Positions 1-13,108 of a DNA stretch of 64,000 bases are shown piece after piece (positions within the stretch are counted from its first letter, which is position 1; each line of letters begins with the position of its first letter). The position numbers were made by a program, and so were the translations under genes. Below the pieces are notes generated by a model. It saw only the letters and a program-made list of their open reading frames with translations, did no database searches and was not told the DNA's origin. Source of the stretch: Kuschelorhynchus macadamiae (taxonomy: Eukaryota; Arthropoda; Insecta; Coleoptera; Curculionidae); assembly GCA_030620095.1 (NCBI GenBank), contig JAUTXW010000137.1, positions 62,001 through 126,000 on the forward strand, read 5' to 3'.

Positions 1-196
1 ACTACTTATAAAATATTCCTTACTCTTAAAACAATATATTTCAAGACTAGATCTTCCAAATGAAAAGCGGATAATTGTTATGACTTATTAGATAACAATA
101 TATAATACCTATTTTATCAATAGCAACTCGTGTTACTCCCCCATATGGTAGAAAATTAATTTATTTAAAATAAATAAATTAATTCGGCTTGATAAT

Positions 197-1100
197 TACT
201 CCCTTCGTAAGAAAGAAACACTGCAATCGTGAAAATCTCTCTCTCCCAGGTTTTTACAGATCTTCATGTTTTAGGGTCATTAGATGCGGAATAATATGTT
301 TTCCGAGTTCCGTCCGACTGTCTGTCTGTTCAATCTGTCTATTTGCGGCATAGCTAAAGAACTAATTACCCAATTAACTTAAAATTTTGGTCAAAACAAG
401 GCGGTCAAATAATTTTTTTAAAAAACAATTATTCAGTTGATCTTAAGCTTTGCACAAAAGTGAGGCGTGATATGGTGATGAAAAGGTAAAATTTTAGTAA
501 GATGGAAAAAATGGCTTAATAAAATTTAAAAAATCAGTCTCAAATAACTATCTATTTGATTGATTTGAAAATTTCCACAAATATTAGGTCTAATAAATGG
601 ATGAATTGTTAAAATTTTGATATGAATCGTATATGGTAAAACAAAATGGCGGTCTAATAAAATATTTAAAAATCAATGTGAAGAAATTAATGAAAGTTTC
701 GCAGGAATTTATGCAAAATGGCTGCCTAATAAAATTATTAAAAATCGATGTAAAAATATATTTATTCAATTAACTTAAAATTTTGCACAAAAATCAATCG
801 ACTAGTAAAGTTTTGGTACGGATATAATATGGCGCATCAAAATGCAGGCCTAATAAAGTGTTTCAAAAATCAGCATAAATACTTCTTATTCAATTCATTT
901 CAAATTTCTTTAAAATATGTAATATAGCGGTAAACTGATAAAATTCCGCATGGCGGAACAAAATCGCAGTCATTTATTTTTTTAAGTTTTTTATTCAATT
1001 TTGCCCAAAAATCAAGTGTAAAATAGGGAGAAACTGGAATAAGACAAAAAATTGTTATTTTGTTAATTTAATAGGCTTCCCTTTGTTTAATAGTATATAT
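197..1100 (+). repeat. Fold-back repeat family, left-type arm
   Basis: Begins with the family's typical terminus (a TTACTCCCTTCGTAAG-like end, then an ATCGTGAAAA stretch, a TCTTCATGTTTTAGGGTC block and a GTCTGTCTGTCT block). It then runs through several related modules of roughly 110-130 bp. Each module contains variants of TTCAAATTTTG, GGTAAAATTTTGG and AAAATGGCGG. The same modules recur dozens of times in this window in both orientations. It has no coding potential. Confidence 0.8.
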
Positions 1101-1239
1101 TAAATTCATTTTAAATATAAATAAGCCAAACTTCGTTATATATTTCGCCGTCACATAATAATCATACTGTCTATTTATTATTTAATAAGAAATGCATAAT
1201 AAAAATTGCATATAAACTAATAAGGTGAATTTAAATTTC

Positions 1240-1400
1240 CTAACGGACGGCAACACTGCCCCGTGGTCGATCCATTCTCGCACGCTGCCGATACCACGAG
1301 TCGCCACAGCACACGAGAGCGGAGCGATTTCGTTTTCGCAAAAGAAAACAAAAACTTACGCACACGTTTGACATCCAGGTAAACAAAACTTAAGATCGCG
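1240..1400 (+). promoter_or_regulatory. GC-richer 5' flank / likely promoter and 5' UTR of the exon at 1453
   Basis: A sharp local rise in GC and CpG within very AT-rich DNA, immediately upstream of a coding exon. It holds CGGCAACACTG at 1248-1258, a motif that also occurs at 8352 and, inverted, at 8435. An out-of-frame ATG at 1418 gives a four-codon upstream ORF before the main start. No clear TATA box is seen. Promoter function is inferred from position and composition only. Confidence 0.45.
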
Positions 1401-1452
1401 AGTGCCCATTTACGTACATGAAAATTCGTTAAAAAAACCTGAAAAACTGAAA

Positions 1453-1591
1453 ATGACGGTAAACGACTTTAAAGAGACGGCCTGTGCCACTGTTCAGCCG
1501 GTTGTGGAGGATATGGAGGTGGACGGTGAGGTGGTTATCGGGCCATACTCACAGGAAAGTGAGGAGAATCTCCTAGGGCGAGTGCTTGCAG
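1453..1591 (+). CDS. First coding exon of an unrecognised host gene
   Basis: The ATG at 1453 has an insect-like context (GAAAATGAC). The reading frame upstream is open only from a GTG, so 1453 is the preferred start. The exon encodes 46 residues plus one base, starting MTVNDFKETACATV and continuing acidic (VVEDMEVDGEVVIG, then SQESEENLLGRVLA). It ends at a textbook donor, GCAG|GTAAGA at 1591/1592. No signal peptide, membrane segment or known domain is visible, and I do not recognise the family. The frame is open for 22 codons past the donor but turns hydrophobic and low-complexity, as an intron would. The phase (one spare base) matches the exon at 7139, which would continue with GAA TTA AAA. 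It lies between a plus-orientation fold-back arm (197-1100) and a minus-orientation one (2330-4072). Coding status is likely; function is unknown. Confidence 0.55.
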
Positions 1592-2330
1592 GTAAGATAT
1601 TTACATTTAATTCTGGCATTAGCATTGTTTGTAAGATACTTATTTTTCAAATATATTGATAGTTTTAATCTTTCTTATATTTTATTTGCACCATTTTTTA
1701 ATACAAAAAACATGTAAAAGAGGAATACTTCTTGTATTAATTTTTATTAACCCTAGGTAGTTAGTATATAGGAGGAGACTGTAGGTATGTTAGTATAGAT
1801 AGGTATATGGCTACCTGCCATTTATTCCTTATATGCCATGAAGTGTAAGTATTAATATTGTACCTTGCGTTTAATAACTATTTTAGATAAATATATTAAT
1901 ATTTATATTTTTTAAATATTGATTTCTAGCCTCCACTAAGGTGTCTTTATTAGGCAGGTTATATCGTTTTCACTTTTAACATCAACGTGAGGTATCTGGG
2001 CCAAAGACGGTACCTCGTTGGAGGCTAGTGCATTGACTCTCGGCCTTCAGCGCCTCCCTCTTTCTCTTTATATCCCATAAGACGCTCCTTGTCTTTTATT
2101 TTCTCACTCGCGCTTTTGCCTAGGCTTTAAATAACTCTTAACGTAAGTCTATAGCGTAATATAGGAACGTAATTCGGAGGCCGGAGTGCATCGTCTTTGG
2201 GAGAGAAGTTATTTAAAAATATACAATAATTATCTATTTAAATGTTCTTACCGATCTAGACTAAACATATACGTATTTTTTTATATAGTCGGTTAGAGCC
2301 GCATATAAAATAGCAAAGTGGCGCTGAGGT
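1592..2330. other. Presumed intron, no gene seen
   Basis: AT-rich DNA with a moderately GC-richer patch at about 1930-2200. That patch shares about 30 bases (a TACCTCG...GAGGCTAGT..TTGACTCT pattern) with 17890-17925. No open coding stretch or RNA gene is recognised. Confidence 0.4.
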
Positions 2331-4072
2331 TCCCTAATTTTAGCTCTATATTTTACATTTTTTTTATCAAAATTAGTTAATTAAGATTTTTTTTGCCGAC
2401 TTCTTAAACATTTTAATCGGCAGCCATTTTGTTTTTATCAGTTTATTTCTATATCACACTTAATTCTTCCACAACATTTGAAATCAGTCGGATAAGTAGT
2501 TTTTCAGATTGATTTTTTTAACATTTTATTAGGGCGCTATTTCATTTCGCCCTCGGGTTCGTCATACTGGATTCGTACCAAAATTTTTCCAGTTCATTTT
2601 TTCAAATTTGAGGTAAATTGGATGGTTAGTGTTTTGTTATTTTTTTTTGCCATAATAGCTTTTTATCAAAAGGTTACCATTTCATCCCCATATGGCACTT
2701 TTGACTTTTTAAAGTCAATCGTGTAATTGTAGTAGACAGACATATCGATTGAATTGGGAGCAGATGTTTTTTTGGCATCTAGAGATCTCAAAAATCTCGA
2801 AGGGTAATTTTTTACGATTAGAATACTTACCTCTTGAGAATAGTCTATACTAGAAGACAAATTATTATTATTTTCCACCATAAAAAGTTTTAGTTTCAAT
2901 ACTTAAATGGAATTTTGCTGATTTTTTAAACATTTTATTAGGCCATTGTTTTGTTTTGCGAGATATGCTTCATACCAAAATTTTATCAGTACATCTTTGT
3001 ATCGCACGTGATTTTTGTCTAAAATTTAAAGTCAACTAGATAAGTATGTCTATTTTGATACTGGTATTTTGAACATTTTATTACGCCGCCATTTTGTTAT
3101 AACAATAGATTTGTTACAATTTTATTCCTGTATCACTCTTAATTTTTGTGCAAAATTTGAATTCAAATGGGTTAATATTAAATATGTAATTCCCTCCGAG
3201 GATTGATCTCTGAAATCGATTTTTAAAAACTGGTTTTTTATCACCAAAGATCATTTTTAATGATAATTCATTTTGAGGTTTTAATGCAATGTTTTGTGAA
3301 CCTATAATATATAGGATGTCCTAGCATAGCCCACATATTCGCTCAGATGCAAAAATACCAAAAACAAAGAAAAAAAATCGGTTAATTTGTCTTTAACTAC
3401 AATTTCCCTTGTACAGAATTCATCTACATAATTGTAATTCTGTATTTTATTTATTTATTATTATTATTATTTATTTAACCCCCCCCCCAAAAAAAAGAGG
3501 TATATTACAGGAAATGGAATTTTACCGAAAATTTATTTTATTAGGCCGCTATTGGTTTTGCCGTATAGGATTTTGCACTAAAATTTTATCAGTCTGTCTC
3601 TGTTTAAAATTTGATGTTTATGCAAAATTCAACTCAGTATGATAAGTAAGTTTCTTGGTGCTGAATGATTAAGTATTTCATTAGGCAGCCATTTTGTTCT
3701 GCCATAATGACTTTGTACAAAAAATTTAAGTTTGTCCCTACATCACACTTTATTTTTGTGCAAATTTTGTCCATTTGTTCCATTTTTTCGAAAAACCGTT
3801 TCTTAATCATGATTTTTTTAACATTTTGTGAGGCGGTCTTTTTGTTCCTCCTTACTATATTTTTAGCAAAATGGTAACAATTTTTGACCAAAATTTAAAG
3901 TCAATCAGAAAAGTAATTTTTGAACTACGGACAGAAAGATACACTAGCAATAGGCTGACAGGCTGACGGGAATGGGAGAACAAGTTTTTGAGAGTCCAAA
4001 GACCCTAAAACGCAAATATCTTGAAAAATCTCAGAGGGTGTTTTTTTCACGATTATTTACGAGAGAAGTAAC
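2330..4072 (-). repeat. Fold-back repeat family, right-type arm (inverted)
   Basis: Reverse-complement copies of the modules seen at 197-1100 (GCCATTTTGTT, ACCAAAATTTT and AAATTTGAGGTAAATTGG patterns). It ends in the inverted terminus at about 3960-4072: a GACGG...GAGAACA block, CCCTAAAACG, CAGAGGGTG, TTTCACGATT, then GAGAGAAGTAAC. A C9 run followed by A8 interrupts it near 3480. Small ORFs here are repeat modules, not genes. Confidence 0.8.
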
Positions 4073-4340
4073 AATGCTAGTTTGTCATTTGACTTTTTTT
4101 ACACTGCTCCCTAACTGAGATATACCGTCATAAGCCTAAAATGTTCTAAACATTTTTTGGTACGGTTTGACGTAACTTAATTATATTTGTATGATTTATG
4201 TAGTAAGTTGAGGTAAAACAATGCAGTCATTAACGACATTTTATGAACGCTGTTGATTCTCCTGTTCAATAGAACTCTCCGAGATTTTTCAAAAAGGTTT
4301 CATACAATATGCCTTTATAAAATTATTAAGCGAACGGAAT

Positions 4341-4582
4341 ATGGCAAAGATTTTTGTACCGGAGACAACTGAATTTTTTCTATCACTTATCTCTTATAAT
4401 GACAAGCATATTCTATACAACCTTTTCGAAAGATCTCGAAGAGAACTATCAAATAGCCAAAAAGGAAATGAATTATCAGGTGGGTTCGAAGCACCTATGT
4501 TGGGTTTGGTATGGTCCGAAAGTAACCAGCTTTACCAGTACAAAACAGTTTCTAAAATGTTGCTACTTTTGGAATACTTAAG
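4341..4582 (+). CDS. Possible exon or relic ORF, unrecognised
   Basis: An open frame from an ATG (MAKIFVPETTEFFLSLIS...) that stays open to a possible donor, AAGAG|GTAATG at 4582. A second frame is also open for 75 codons, so openness alone is weak evidence. It occupies the 0.5 kb between two fold-back termini (4072 and 4617). There is no recognisable domain. It could be an old transposon fragment. Low confidence that it is translated. Confidence 0.15.
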
Positions 4583-4616
4583 AGGTAATGTCATATATTG
4601 TTTTATTGCATTTTTT

Positions 4617-4960
4617 ACTTCCCTCTCAGTAAGTATTGTAATTGTGAAAAATCACCCTCCCACGTTTTAAAGATCTTCACGTTTTAGATGCTAAAAAAAA
4701 CTCGTTTTCTCAATTCTGTCAGTCTGTCCGCCTGTTCGGGGCATAGTGAAAAACAACTTACCCGACTGACGTCAAATTTTGGTCAAAAATTAAGGGTCAT
4801 ATGGGAATGACCTGGTAACATTTTGATAAAAATCCGATATGGCGGAACCAAATGGCGGTCTAGTGAAATGTTAAAAAAATTATCACTAAAAACTAATTAT
4901 CCAATTTTCCAAATTGAAAGTTGACTACCCACATACATTTTCGAAAAATCCGGGCACCTT
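4617..4960 (+). repeat. Fold-back family, truncated left end
   Basis: Starts with ACTTCCCTCTCAGTAAG and carries the TTGTGAAAAATCACCCTCC block, the TCTTCACGTTTTAG block, the GTCTGTCCGCCTG block and the first module with its GGCGG motif at about 4842-4858. It stops abruptly near 4960. Confidence 0.75.
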
Positions 4961-6356
<1,396 letters not shown>

Positions 6357-6421
6357 GCAACATTGACTAATTGGGAAACAACTATAAATATTACCATTTT
6401 CTTGTTTCTCCTTCACTAGAT

Positions 6422-6614
6422 CAGTGGCATGGGGAGGGGTTGGGGGTTAAAGCAAATCCCTCCTCAAAGCCACTTTTATTAAGGGGAAAATGATAGAAAT
6501 ACTATGACGTATGGACTTTTTTCTTCTGACAAAACCCCCTGACTTTTTTTGGTTGTTGAAAATTTTCATCCCCTTAACCCCTCCCTCCCAGGACAATGAC
6601 TATATATGCCACTG
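6422..6614. mobile_element. hAT-like MITE with imperfect 8-bp target duplication
   Basis: 193 bp with CAGTGGCAT at the left and ATGCCACTG at the right, and G-rich/C-rich subterminal blocks. The flanking octamers CACTAGAT (left) and AACTAGGT (right) agree at 6 of 8 positions, the target duplication length expected for hAT. It has no coding capacity. Confidence 0.6.
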
Positions 6615-6994
6615 AACTAGGTTATATAGGTTTTGTTTGGGCTAAAATAATTGATGTTTATCTTATATCCTCTTCTGAAGAATCTCTTTAGTTTACTATT
6701 TATTATAGTGAAATAAACACAGCGTTAAATCATTGCGAAATTAAAAAAATAATCCGCAAATACATCTGATATAAATAGTGAGCAGATACAATATCCTTTT
6801 TATCGCACAATTATTCTTAAAATTAACATTCTCTAACCATACATACATTATTATATATAATAATAAAATATTTAATTTATTAAACATCATCTTCAATTCA
6901 ATTAGCTCATATACTATGCCTAATAATATAATAAAAGGACAATCGCTGCTATTTAATCAATAAAAATGTAAGTATAGGCACGGTAGCTAAACAT

Positions 6995-7011
6995 TTAGGT
7001 TAGGTTAGGTT
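6995..7011 (+). repeat. Short TTAGG run
   Basis: Three TTAGG units plus TT. TTAGG is the ancestral insect telomere repeat. Here it is interstitial and too short to mean a telomere. Confidence 0.6.
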
Positions 7012-7138
7012 GAGTTTATACTTATAATTTTTTATGTAGTTGTATTTTCAAAATCGGATTGCGTTTTGGTTAGCCTCAAAAAAATCACATTTAGTGGATG
7101 TAATTTCATTTCACTCACGATTTGGTTTGTTCTTTTAG

Positions 7139-7233
7139 AATTAAAAGTGTTACTGAGTGGCATCACTCAACAATATGGACCCTTCAGGTTTTCTGGGTAT
7201 TGTTTGGAATGTAAAAATAAATGCCACGTATAA
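7139..7233 (+). CDS. Candidate terminal coding exon, phase-compatible with 1453-1591
   Basis: Preceded by a strong acceptor (TTTGGTTTGTTCTTTTAG at 7121-7138). It begins with two bases that complete the split codon of the exon ending at 1591 (G + AA = Glu). It then encodes 30 residues: LKVLLSGITQQYGPF, then RFSGYCLECKNKCHV, stop TAA at 7231. Three cysteines (CLEC, KNKC) sit near the end. Joined to the first exon this gives a 77-residue protein with a helical junction and a Cys-rich tail. AATAAA occurs at about 7253. An internal GT at 7187 (TTCAG|GTTTTC) is a weak alternative donor. The acceptor and phase are seen; the splice itself is inferred. Function unknown. Confidence 0.35.
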
Positions 7234-8320
7234 TTTACTGCTCATAAATAACTAAATAAACTCAAATTCAAGCGCCACCGATTGAACAAAAATTGGAACT
7301 GTTGGTGAAAAATTAAAAATTTATGTTTTTTTCTAAATCAAATATGGCCGCGACAAACATCCATGTCATTGTAACAAGAGTCAGCCATTGAAGTTTTATA
7401 TATAGGAAAGGTAATCATATAAATTCTTACGTGATGCTATATTACTGAAAATTTCTATTGAATTTTTTATAAACTGGGACATAGAACTAACGTCATCTAC
7501 AGACAGCTTTCACGAGGTTTCTATATTCTATATATGCATTTTTAAATATACCATATTTCCAGTATTTAAATACTTAAGGGACGCAACTCTATTAATTTCT
7601 ATTTAATCGTAGGCAGAATATTTCATGTTTAAACAATAAAACAGTACAAATAAGAATGCACAGGTTATTTATAAATCTATTAGTTTTTCACTGGGAGCTA
7701 AACTAAAATAATATAACGAATACAAACTACGGTTACCGCTAGATATATAAAATAGTTATATATGCCCTTATAAAACACACTTTATATACCTTCTAGTAAT
7801 TTAATGCTTTATGTTACTTTTATCACGTATGCTTGTGAAAATATTGTAAACCTATCATAAAAAAATTGTTTACTTTAGGGACCGCAAAAAACAAGGAGAG
7901 TAGTTTATATAACACAAGTCTCTTTAAGAAACCTTAATAAAACTTGATTTGAGTCCAAACCAGATATTTAATTTTGGGAGGGGGGGCTAAATGGTCAAAC
8001 CTTATGAAAATTAGGAAGAAGTATCCCTATGCCAAAATATTTTTAGTGGGTCAGGGAGGGGGCGGATTGGGGGGGGGGGGGTCCACGTGCCTTGATATGA
8101 CGCATGCGGAAGCTTCAAAACCAGAATAAAAGTCGTCTGGATAGACGCTTGTCACTCCTAGTGGTGCTCCTATGCTATTGTGAACAGGTTGAACATAATA
8201 TAACGGCATTAATAATATTATTTGACACCGTTTTTATAATTATGAGCCCCTACGAGAAACTTTGTGTTCCGGTTACGCATAAACATGTTTTTCTCCCTCA
8301 AACCCTTGCCACTTCATTTT
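7234..8320. other. No gene seen
   Basis: AT-rich DNA. G-homopolymer runs occur at about 7977-7987 and 8069-8080. No protein motif, RNA gene or clear repeat boundary is recognised. Confidence 0.4.
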
Positions 8321-8351
8321 TTCTATATTTTCTGAGATCTTTTATAGGTAT

Positions 8352-8444
8352 CGGCAACACTGACGATGATCGTCACCCGGCTGGCCAATCGGATAGCGCC
8401 TTTCAATCCCTCCACGTTTTCTGAATGGCCTCCAAGTGTTGCCG
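8352..8444. promoter_or_regulatory. Inverted pair of CGGCAACACT motifs
   Basis: CGGCAACACTG at 8352-8362 faces AGTGTTGCCG at 8435-8444 within a locally GC-richer 200 bp. The same motif lies in the presumed promoter at 1248. The arrangement could be a bidirectional regulatory site or the foot of a hairpin. Confidence 0.3.
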
Positions 8445-8477
8445 AGTTCATCGACACCGATTTGCTAAATAGGTTAC

Positions 8478-8511
8478 CTGCTTGGCGCTTATGACTGTTT
8501 TTTTGCGACAT
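8478..8511 (-). CDS. Candidate short first exon, minus strand
   Basis: The minus-strand ATG at 8511 has A at -3 and encodes MSQKNSHKRQA plus one base. It then meets a good donor (GCAG|GTAACC, intron starting at 8477). The paired CGGCAACACT motifs would fall in the intron. The frame also continues past the donor to give a 62-residue ORF. No partner exon was identified and no family is recognised. Confidence 0.2.
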
Positions 8512-8519
8512 CGTGAGAG

Positions 8520-9880
8520 TAATGTGTAGTGGTGATAAAGATTATGTATCATGTTTATTAATAGAATTAAAGCGCTCATTCCTCTGGAGCTTTAACGCAA
8601 CCCAACAATTTCACTTGCCACAAAACGTTTTAGGCAAACTCAGTTTTAGAATTTTGTTATTAGATATAATAAATATATACCAAACTAATCTCCATTGATC
8701 CTGTTTTATCGGATACTGAGAAAAATTCATTATAATATTAGGGACTAAAAGGTACTAGATTTTTGATTGGTTGACCTAAAATCTCATTAACATCTTTTTT
8801 AACAGTTTCATACAAACCGAAATGATTTTAAACGAACTCCAATTTGTTAAATGCTTATCATTTGCTACAGACAGAGGTTTGCCTGAAAACAGCTTGTTTC
8901 CCCCTTTGCTTAATACCCAGTCAGAAGAGTTATTTTTAACACTGATTGAGGCACTAAATGCTAAATTGAATAGTAAAACAAAAAAGATAAACAAAATGTT
9001 GGCTTGATAATACCTGCTCTACAATTTTCATAATGGAATCCAGAATACAGTGTAGTAAGGAGTACATAAACTGGTCGAAAATCCACCTGACTAAAAAAAG
9101 GCAGAGTTTTTTATTAGTCACGACAGTCTACTATCACCAACCACTGAAAAAATTATGCCTTTTGTATTATACTTTTTATTTAGCCAACTACTCAATACTC
9201 AAGATATAGGGGCAGGCGTAGACTTTTTGAATGTTTCTAGAGAAAATCTACCCCATCTTTGGCAAATAGAAAAACTAGAAAACAAAATGCACCAAATATC
9301 TTATTTCATAAATCAGAAATTTTCTATTCTAGAAAACTGCTAAATTTCTGGCAGAATGTCAATTTCATTCTAAAGTATGTTGAGAGAGCATGTTTGCTTT
9401 GGTTTATTGTATATTGATGTTTCATTGTTCTAGTACAGCATTCAGCAAATTCTTTCATCTGTTATTAAAGTTAACTGAAATTATTTAACAATATTAAAGA
9501 AATTTTCTTAATTGAGCGTTTTTAGAACGTGGTTCCTTTTAATTCCTTTACTAAAACACTAGAAGCATTTGTGAAATTCGTCTCATCAGCTTTTTTAGAT
9601 TACTCCTAATACTCCTAGATATATGTATATTGTCTAGCTTCCATGTATAACCACCATATATTATATTAGTAGTACAATAATAATTATATATATACAGGTA
9701 AAGTATAACTAGTAATCATGAAAATTTGCAAAAAAATACATTCGGTTTGTATCTTAATCGAGCATTGCTGTCTCCTGATGTTGGTTATTTCCATTACTAT
9801 GGCGCCATCAACTACTTCTCGCAAATATTTTTTTAAAGTTCGATACAGGGGAATCTATGCTCACTTATAAAACTATATTG
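8520..9880. other. No gene recognised
   Basis: Two plus-strand ORFs of about 60 codons (8822-9007 and 9155-9343) share a short LLNTQ run and may derive from one decayed element. No conserved domain can be named. The rest is AT-rich with no obvious structure. Confidence 0.3.
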
Positions 9881-10795
9881 TAAAAACGATGCGGCTTATA
9901 TATTTTAAAAACGGTGCGGCCGATAGGCCCCAATCTTTTTTTAAAATGCTTATGACATCATCTTGCATTAGTTCCTTTCCAAAAATGACAGTTTTGACAT
10001 ATGACGGTTGACTGATGATTTTTGAGATTCACAGGTGACATTGTCAGATTACATGTGACACGTGATTCGTTAGCGCTAGCGCAGACCCAAATGCCCAAGT
10101 AGACGAAAAATGCTATATAGATAAGACCGTCCACCCATGGACCATAAAACACTCCGAGTAGTCGCCCGCACTTTATATCTGCAACGAGCGACTGCTGACT
10201 GCGTCTGTTCCATTAAACTGAGATTTAATTGTTTCTTTTTCTTTACTTATATAATATAATTATGTAGTATACCAATTTCCAGCCTTTACAAAACTCTTCT
10301 AACGACATGATTATCGCGAGGCACTGACTTACCGCGTTCTACAACTATGCGGTCTGACCCTTTTCACACGTTTTTTGTACTATGCATTGAGCTTAAAAAA
10401 CTACTTATATTGAGTCAGCACGTTACATAAGTTGTCGCGACAGTAATATCGTTACAAGAGCTTTGTAATGGCCGAAACTTTGTTTACTACTTAATTATCA
10501 TTTAAAATAAAATCGAAGTGCAGATATAAAGTGCGCTCGGAGAGCTTTTGCGACCACTGTCCATAGGTGGAGGTTCCTATCTCGATATCTCTGACGCCAG
10601 GAATTTTTCGTCCACTTGGCCATTATGTAGATCTGCGCAAGAGCTAACTAGTCACGTATCACATGTCAATGTTACCTGTTGACAAAAATTACCTGTCAAC
10701 TGTCATTTTTTAGCAAGATGATCTCCTAGCATTTAAAAAAGTTTGGTGACAATCGGTCGCACCGTTTCTGAGATGTAGTTTATTACTATACGGCC
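9880..10795. mobile_element. Long-armed fold-back element
   Basis: The left arm (about 9905-10185) and the right arm (about 10515-10790) are inverted copies. Both carry an AACGGTGCG.CCGAT block, a CATCTTGC block, a TGACAGTT-type block, a CACGTGT/ACATGT block, GTCCA..TGG and GCAGATATAAAGTGCG. The arms span roughly 275 bp around a 330-bp unrelated spacer. The 64-codon minus ORF at 9958-10152 lies entirely in the left arm and is unlikely to be a gene. No transposase is seen. Superfamily unknown. Confidence 0.7.
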
Positions 10796-10799
10796 TTAA

Positions 10800-11945
10800 C
10801 AATAGCAGGTCATGTTTCAGGTTAGCGATAGATCTGAAATCGGCGCCGCAAGATGGGAACATCCAATATTTAGAGACATCAATGCTCGATTATGCAACAA
10901 ACCCAACAATTTTTAGCCATTGGGACATACATCGAAGCGCGCCGCCGCCACTACCTGACCTTGCGGGTGCTGACTTAGGTACAACCTTAATACATCATTT
11001 TGAAATATGAGCTACTACAAAACTCTTGCAGTTTCTCTCTCGGGCTATGACTTGCAGGGAATAGATTTTGGGTATCAGAAGCGTAGATCTTTAATATTTT
11101 CAATGGTATACACACAAAGTAGTTTTAGATGGATAGAACAGCCCCTAAAACATATTTTTTTATATTTATATCACACTAAGCTTGACAGAAAACGTAAAAC
11201 AAGTCATGTCTTGCTATATGCAAAACACTTTTTTTGACAGGATTATTTTAAGAAGAAATTAATTTGTTTTGCATATAAAAGCATTTTATATATAGGTTTA
11301 TAAACCTATACCGTTTATAAACCTATACCGAATAGTACAATGTTAATGAATTTTTTTTAATGCAGTAGTTAACATTGGTCGCTAAAAATATTCTAGTTTA
11401 CTAGCTCTAATATTTTCGGGCTATTTCTATATTTTTATAAAATGACATGCCTTAACGGAATACAGCGAAATCTATTTAATAATAATAGGTATTAAACGTA
11501 ACTTGTCGAGATAATACGGAGAAAGCAGGCGCGTAACACATCAAGAATGGAACAACTGAACAAGAAATGAAGACGAGAAAATCTGACCGTCCATGTTTCA
11601 CTTTCTTCCTACGATCGTTGTTTTTTATAAATTACGAAGTGAGTTCGCTTTCATTTGTAGTAAGATTTTTTTTTGGCGACGAGACTTTCACCTCGAGTTC
11701 ATTGTCACACTTATTTAAAATTCAGCTCAATTTGTCGGTTATTCTGGTAACTGACGTATCTCAAGATTTGTGGCGCTTAATAAATATGTTTTAGTTTTTT
11801 GCCTGTATTATAATTTTAGCCTTTAATCAATATTGACCCAGAAGGCATTTTAAGTAGGAAACATTAGCCTAAAATATTTTTATTTAAACAGTCAATTATA
11901 AGATTCTAAAAAATGTATCAAATATAAAAGGTCATAAATCTAGAA
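10800..11945. other. No gene recognised
   Basis: Mostly AT-rich. A short tandem/palindromic run of GGTTTATAAACC and TATACC occurs at 11294-11330. ORFs at 11007-11237 and 11567-11794 are Phe/Leu-rich and show no known motif. Confidence 0.35.
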
Positions 11946-11949
11946 GTTT

Positions 11950-12960
11950 TTACCTCCCTCGTAGAAGGGAAGATTTTTTCAGACCTTTACTATACTTATA
12001 TAAGCCGAAAAACGTGTTTTCTCGATTCCATCGGTTTGTCAGTCTGTCTGTCTTTTTGTCTGGCTGTTCGCGGTATAGATGAAAGTCTACTTCCCCGAAT
12101 GACTTCTAATTTTAGTCAAAAATTAAGGGTCATATGGGGATGACCCTTAATTTACATTTTGGTAAAAATCCAATTTGGGGAAACGAAATGGCGGCCTAGT
12201 GATATGTTAAAAGAATAATTACTAAAAAACTATTCAAATCAATCAATGGTAAAATTTTGACACGTATCCAAGATGATGAAACAAAATAGCGGCTTAATAA
12301 AATATTTAAAAATTCAACCTGGGAAAAACTACTTAATAGATTGATTTCAATTTTAGTTGCAGAGTTAATTAAGGTATAGAGATGAATTGGTAAAATTGTG
12401 GTACGAATTTTTACAAAGGTTTTCATGTTTTAGCATCCCAAGCTACCAAAACTATGTCTGTCAGTTCGAGGCGTAGCTAAAAAACTACCTAACCGATTAA
12501 CTTGAAATTTTGGTTAAAAAGTAAGGGTAGTATTTTGGTAATAATCCAATTTGGAGGAACACAATGGCGGCCTAATCAAATATTTAAAAAATCAGCTTGA
12601 ACAACTAGTTTTGTGTTAGCATTTAGTGCAAATTTTGTACAAGCATTTTGTGTGACATTGAGACAAAATGGCAAAATTGTAGTACCAATTCAAAATGGCG
12701 AAACAAAATGGCGGGCAAATAAGATGTTTAAAATATCAACGTAACAAAATCTTATTCAATTAACTTCAAATTTTGTGTAAGTACTACTTATGCAATTTAT
12801 TTTAATTTTGCCTAAAAATCAAATGTGATATAGGCAGAAACTGGAAAAATAATGGTATTAATTCAGTATCGTGAAACAAATTGACGTCCAATAAAAATAT
12901 TTAAAAATACAGTATATATGTATTACTAAGTGGCTATATGCGTAATTAAATTGTGTCACA
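11950..12960 (+). repeat. Fold-back family array, two head-to-tail units
   Basis: The left terminus begins at about 11950 (CCTCCCTCGTAGAAGGGAAG). A second header (TTTTCATGTTTTAGCATCCC) appears at about 12418, giving a unit length near 460 bp. Each header is followed by modules with GGCGGCCTA motifs (e.g. 12190, 12566). The jockey relic separates it from the array at 15812. Confidence 0.75.
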
Positions 12961-13015
12961 ATTTACTAATCCAGCTAAAGCAAATTTATTTTTTTAAGAA
13001 TATTGTTTTGAAAAA

Positions 13016-13108
13016 TCCTTTTTACTTTCCTCATAAATTGTAAATTGAAAAAACTCTTTTAGTCCTTTTTACTTTCCTCATAAATTGTAAACTGAAAAAA
13101 TCTTTTAG
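13016..13108. repeat. Tandem duplication, two units of about 47 bp
   Basis: TCCTTTTTACTTTCCTCATA... is repeated almost exactly: unit 1 at 13016-13062, unit 2 at 13063-13108. It lies directly upstream of the first recognisable jockey sequence. Confidence 0.8.

Noticed and set aside
1930..2060. Short similarity to 17880-17930, considered as a SINE
   Set aside because: Only about 30 shared bases, with no A/B boxes, tail or target duplication.
6995..7011. TTAGG units as a telomere or telomere-targeted insertion
   Set aside because: Only three units, inside ordinary sequence.
9958..10152. 64-codon minus ORF with Cys residues
   Set aside because: Lies wholly inside one arm of a fold-back element, and the matching arm is not open in the same way.
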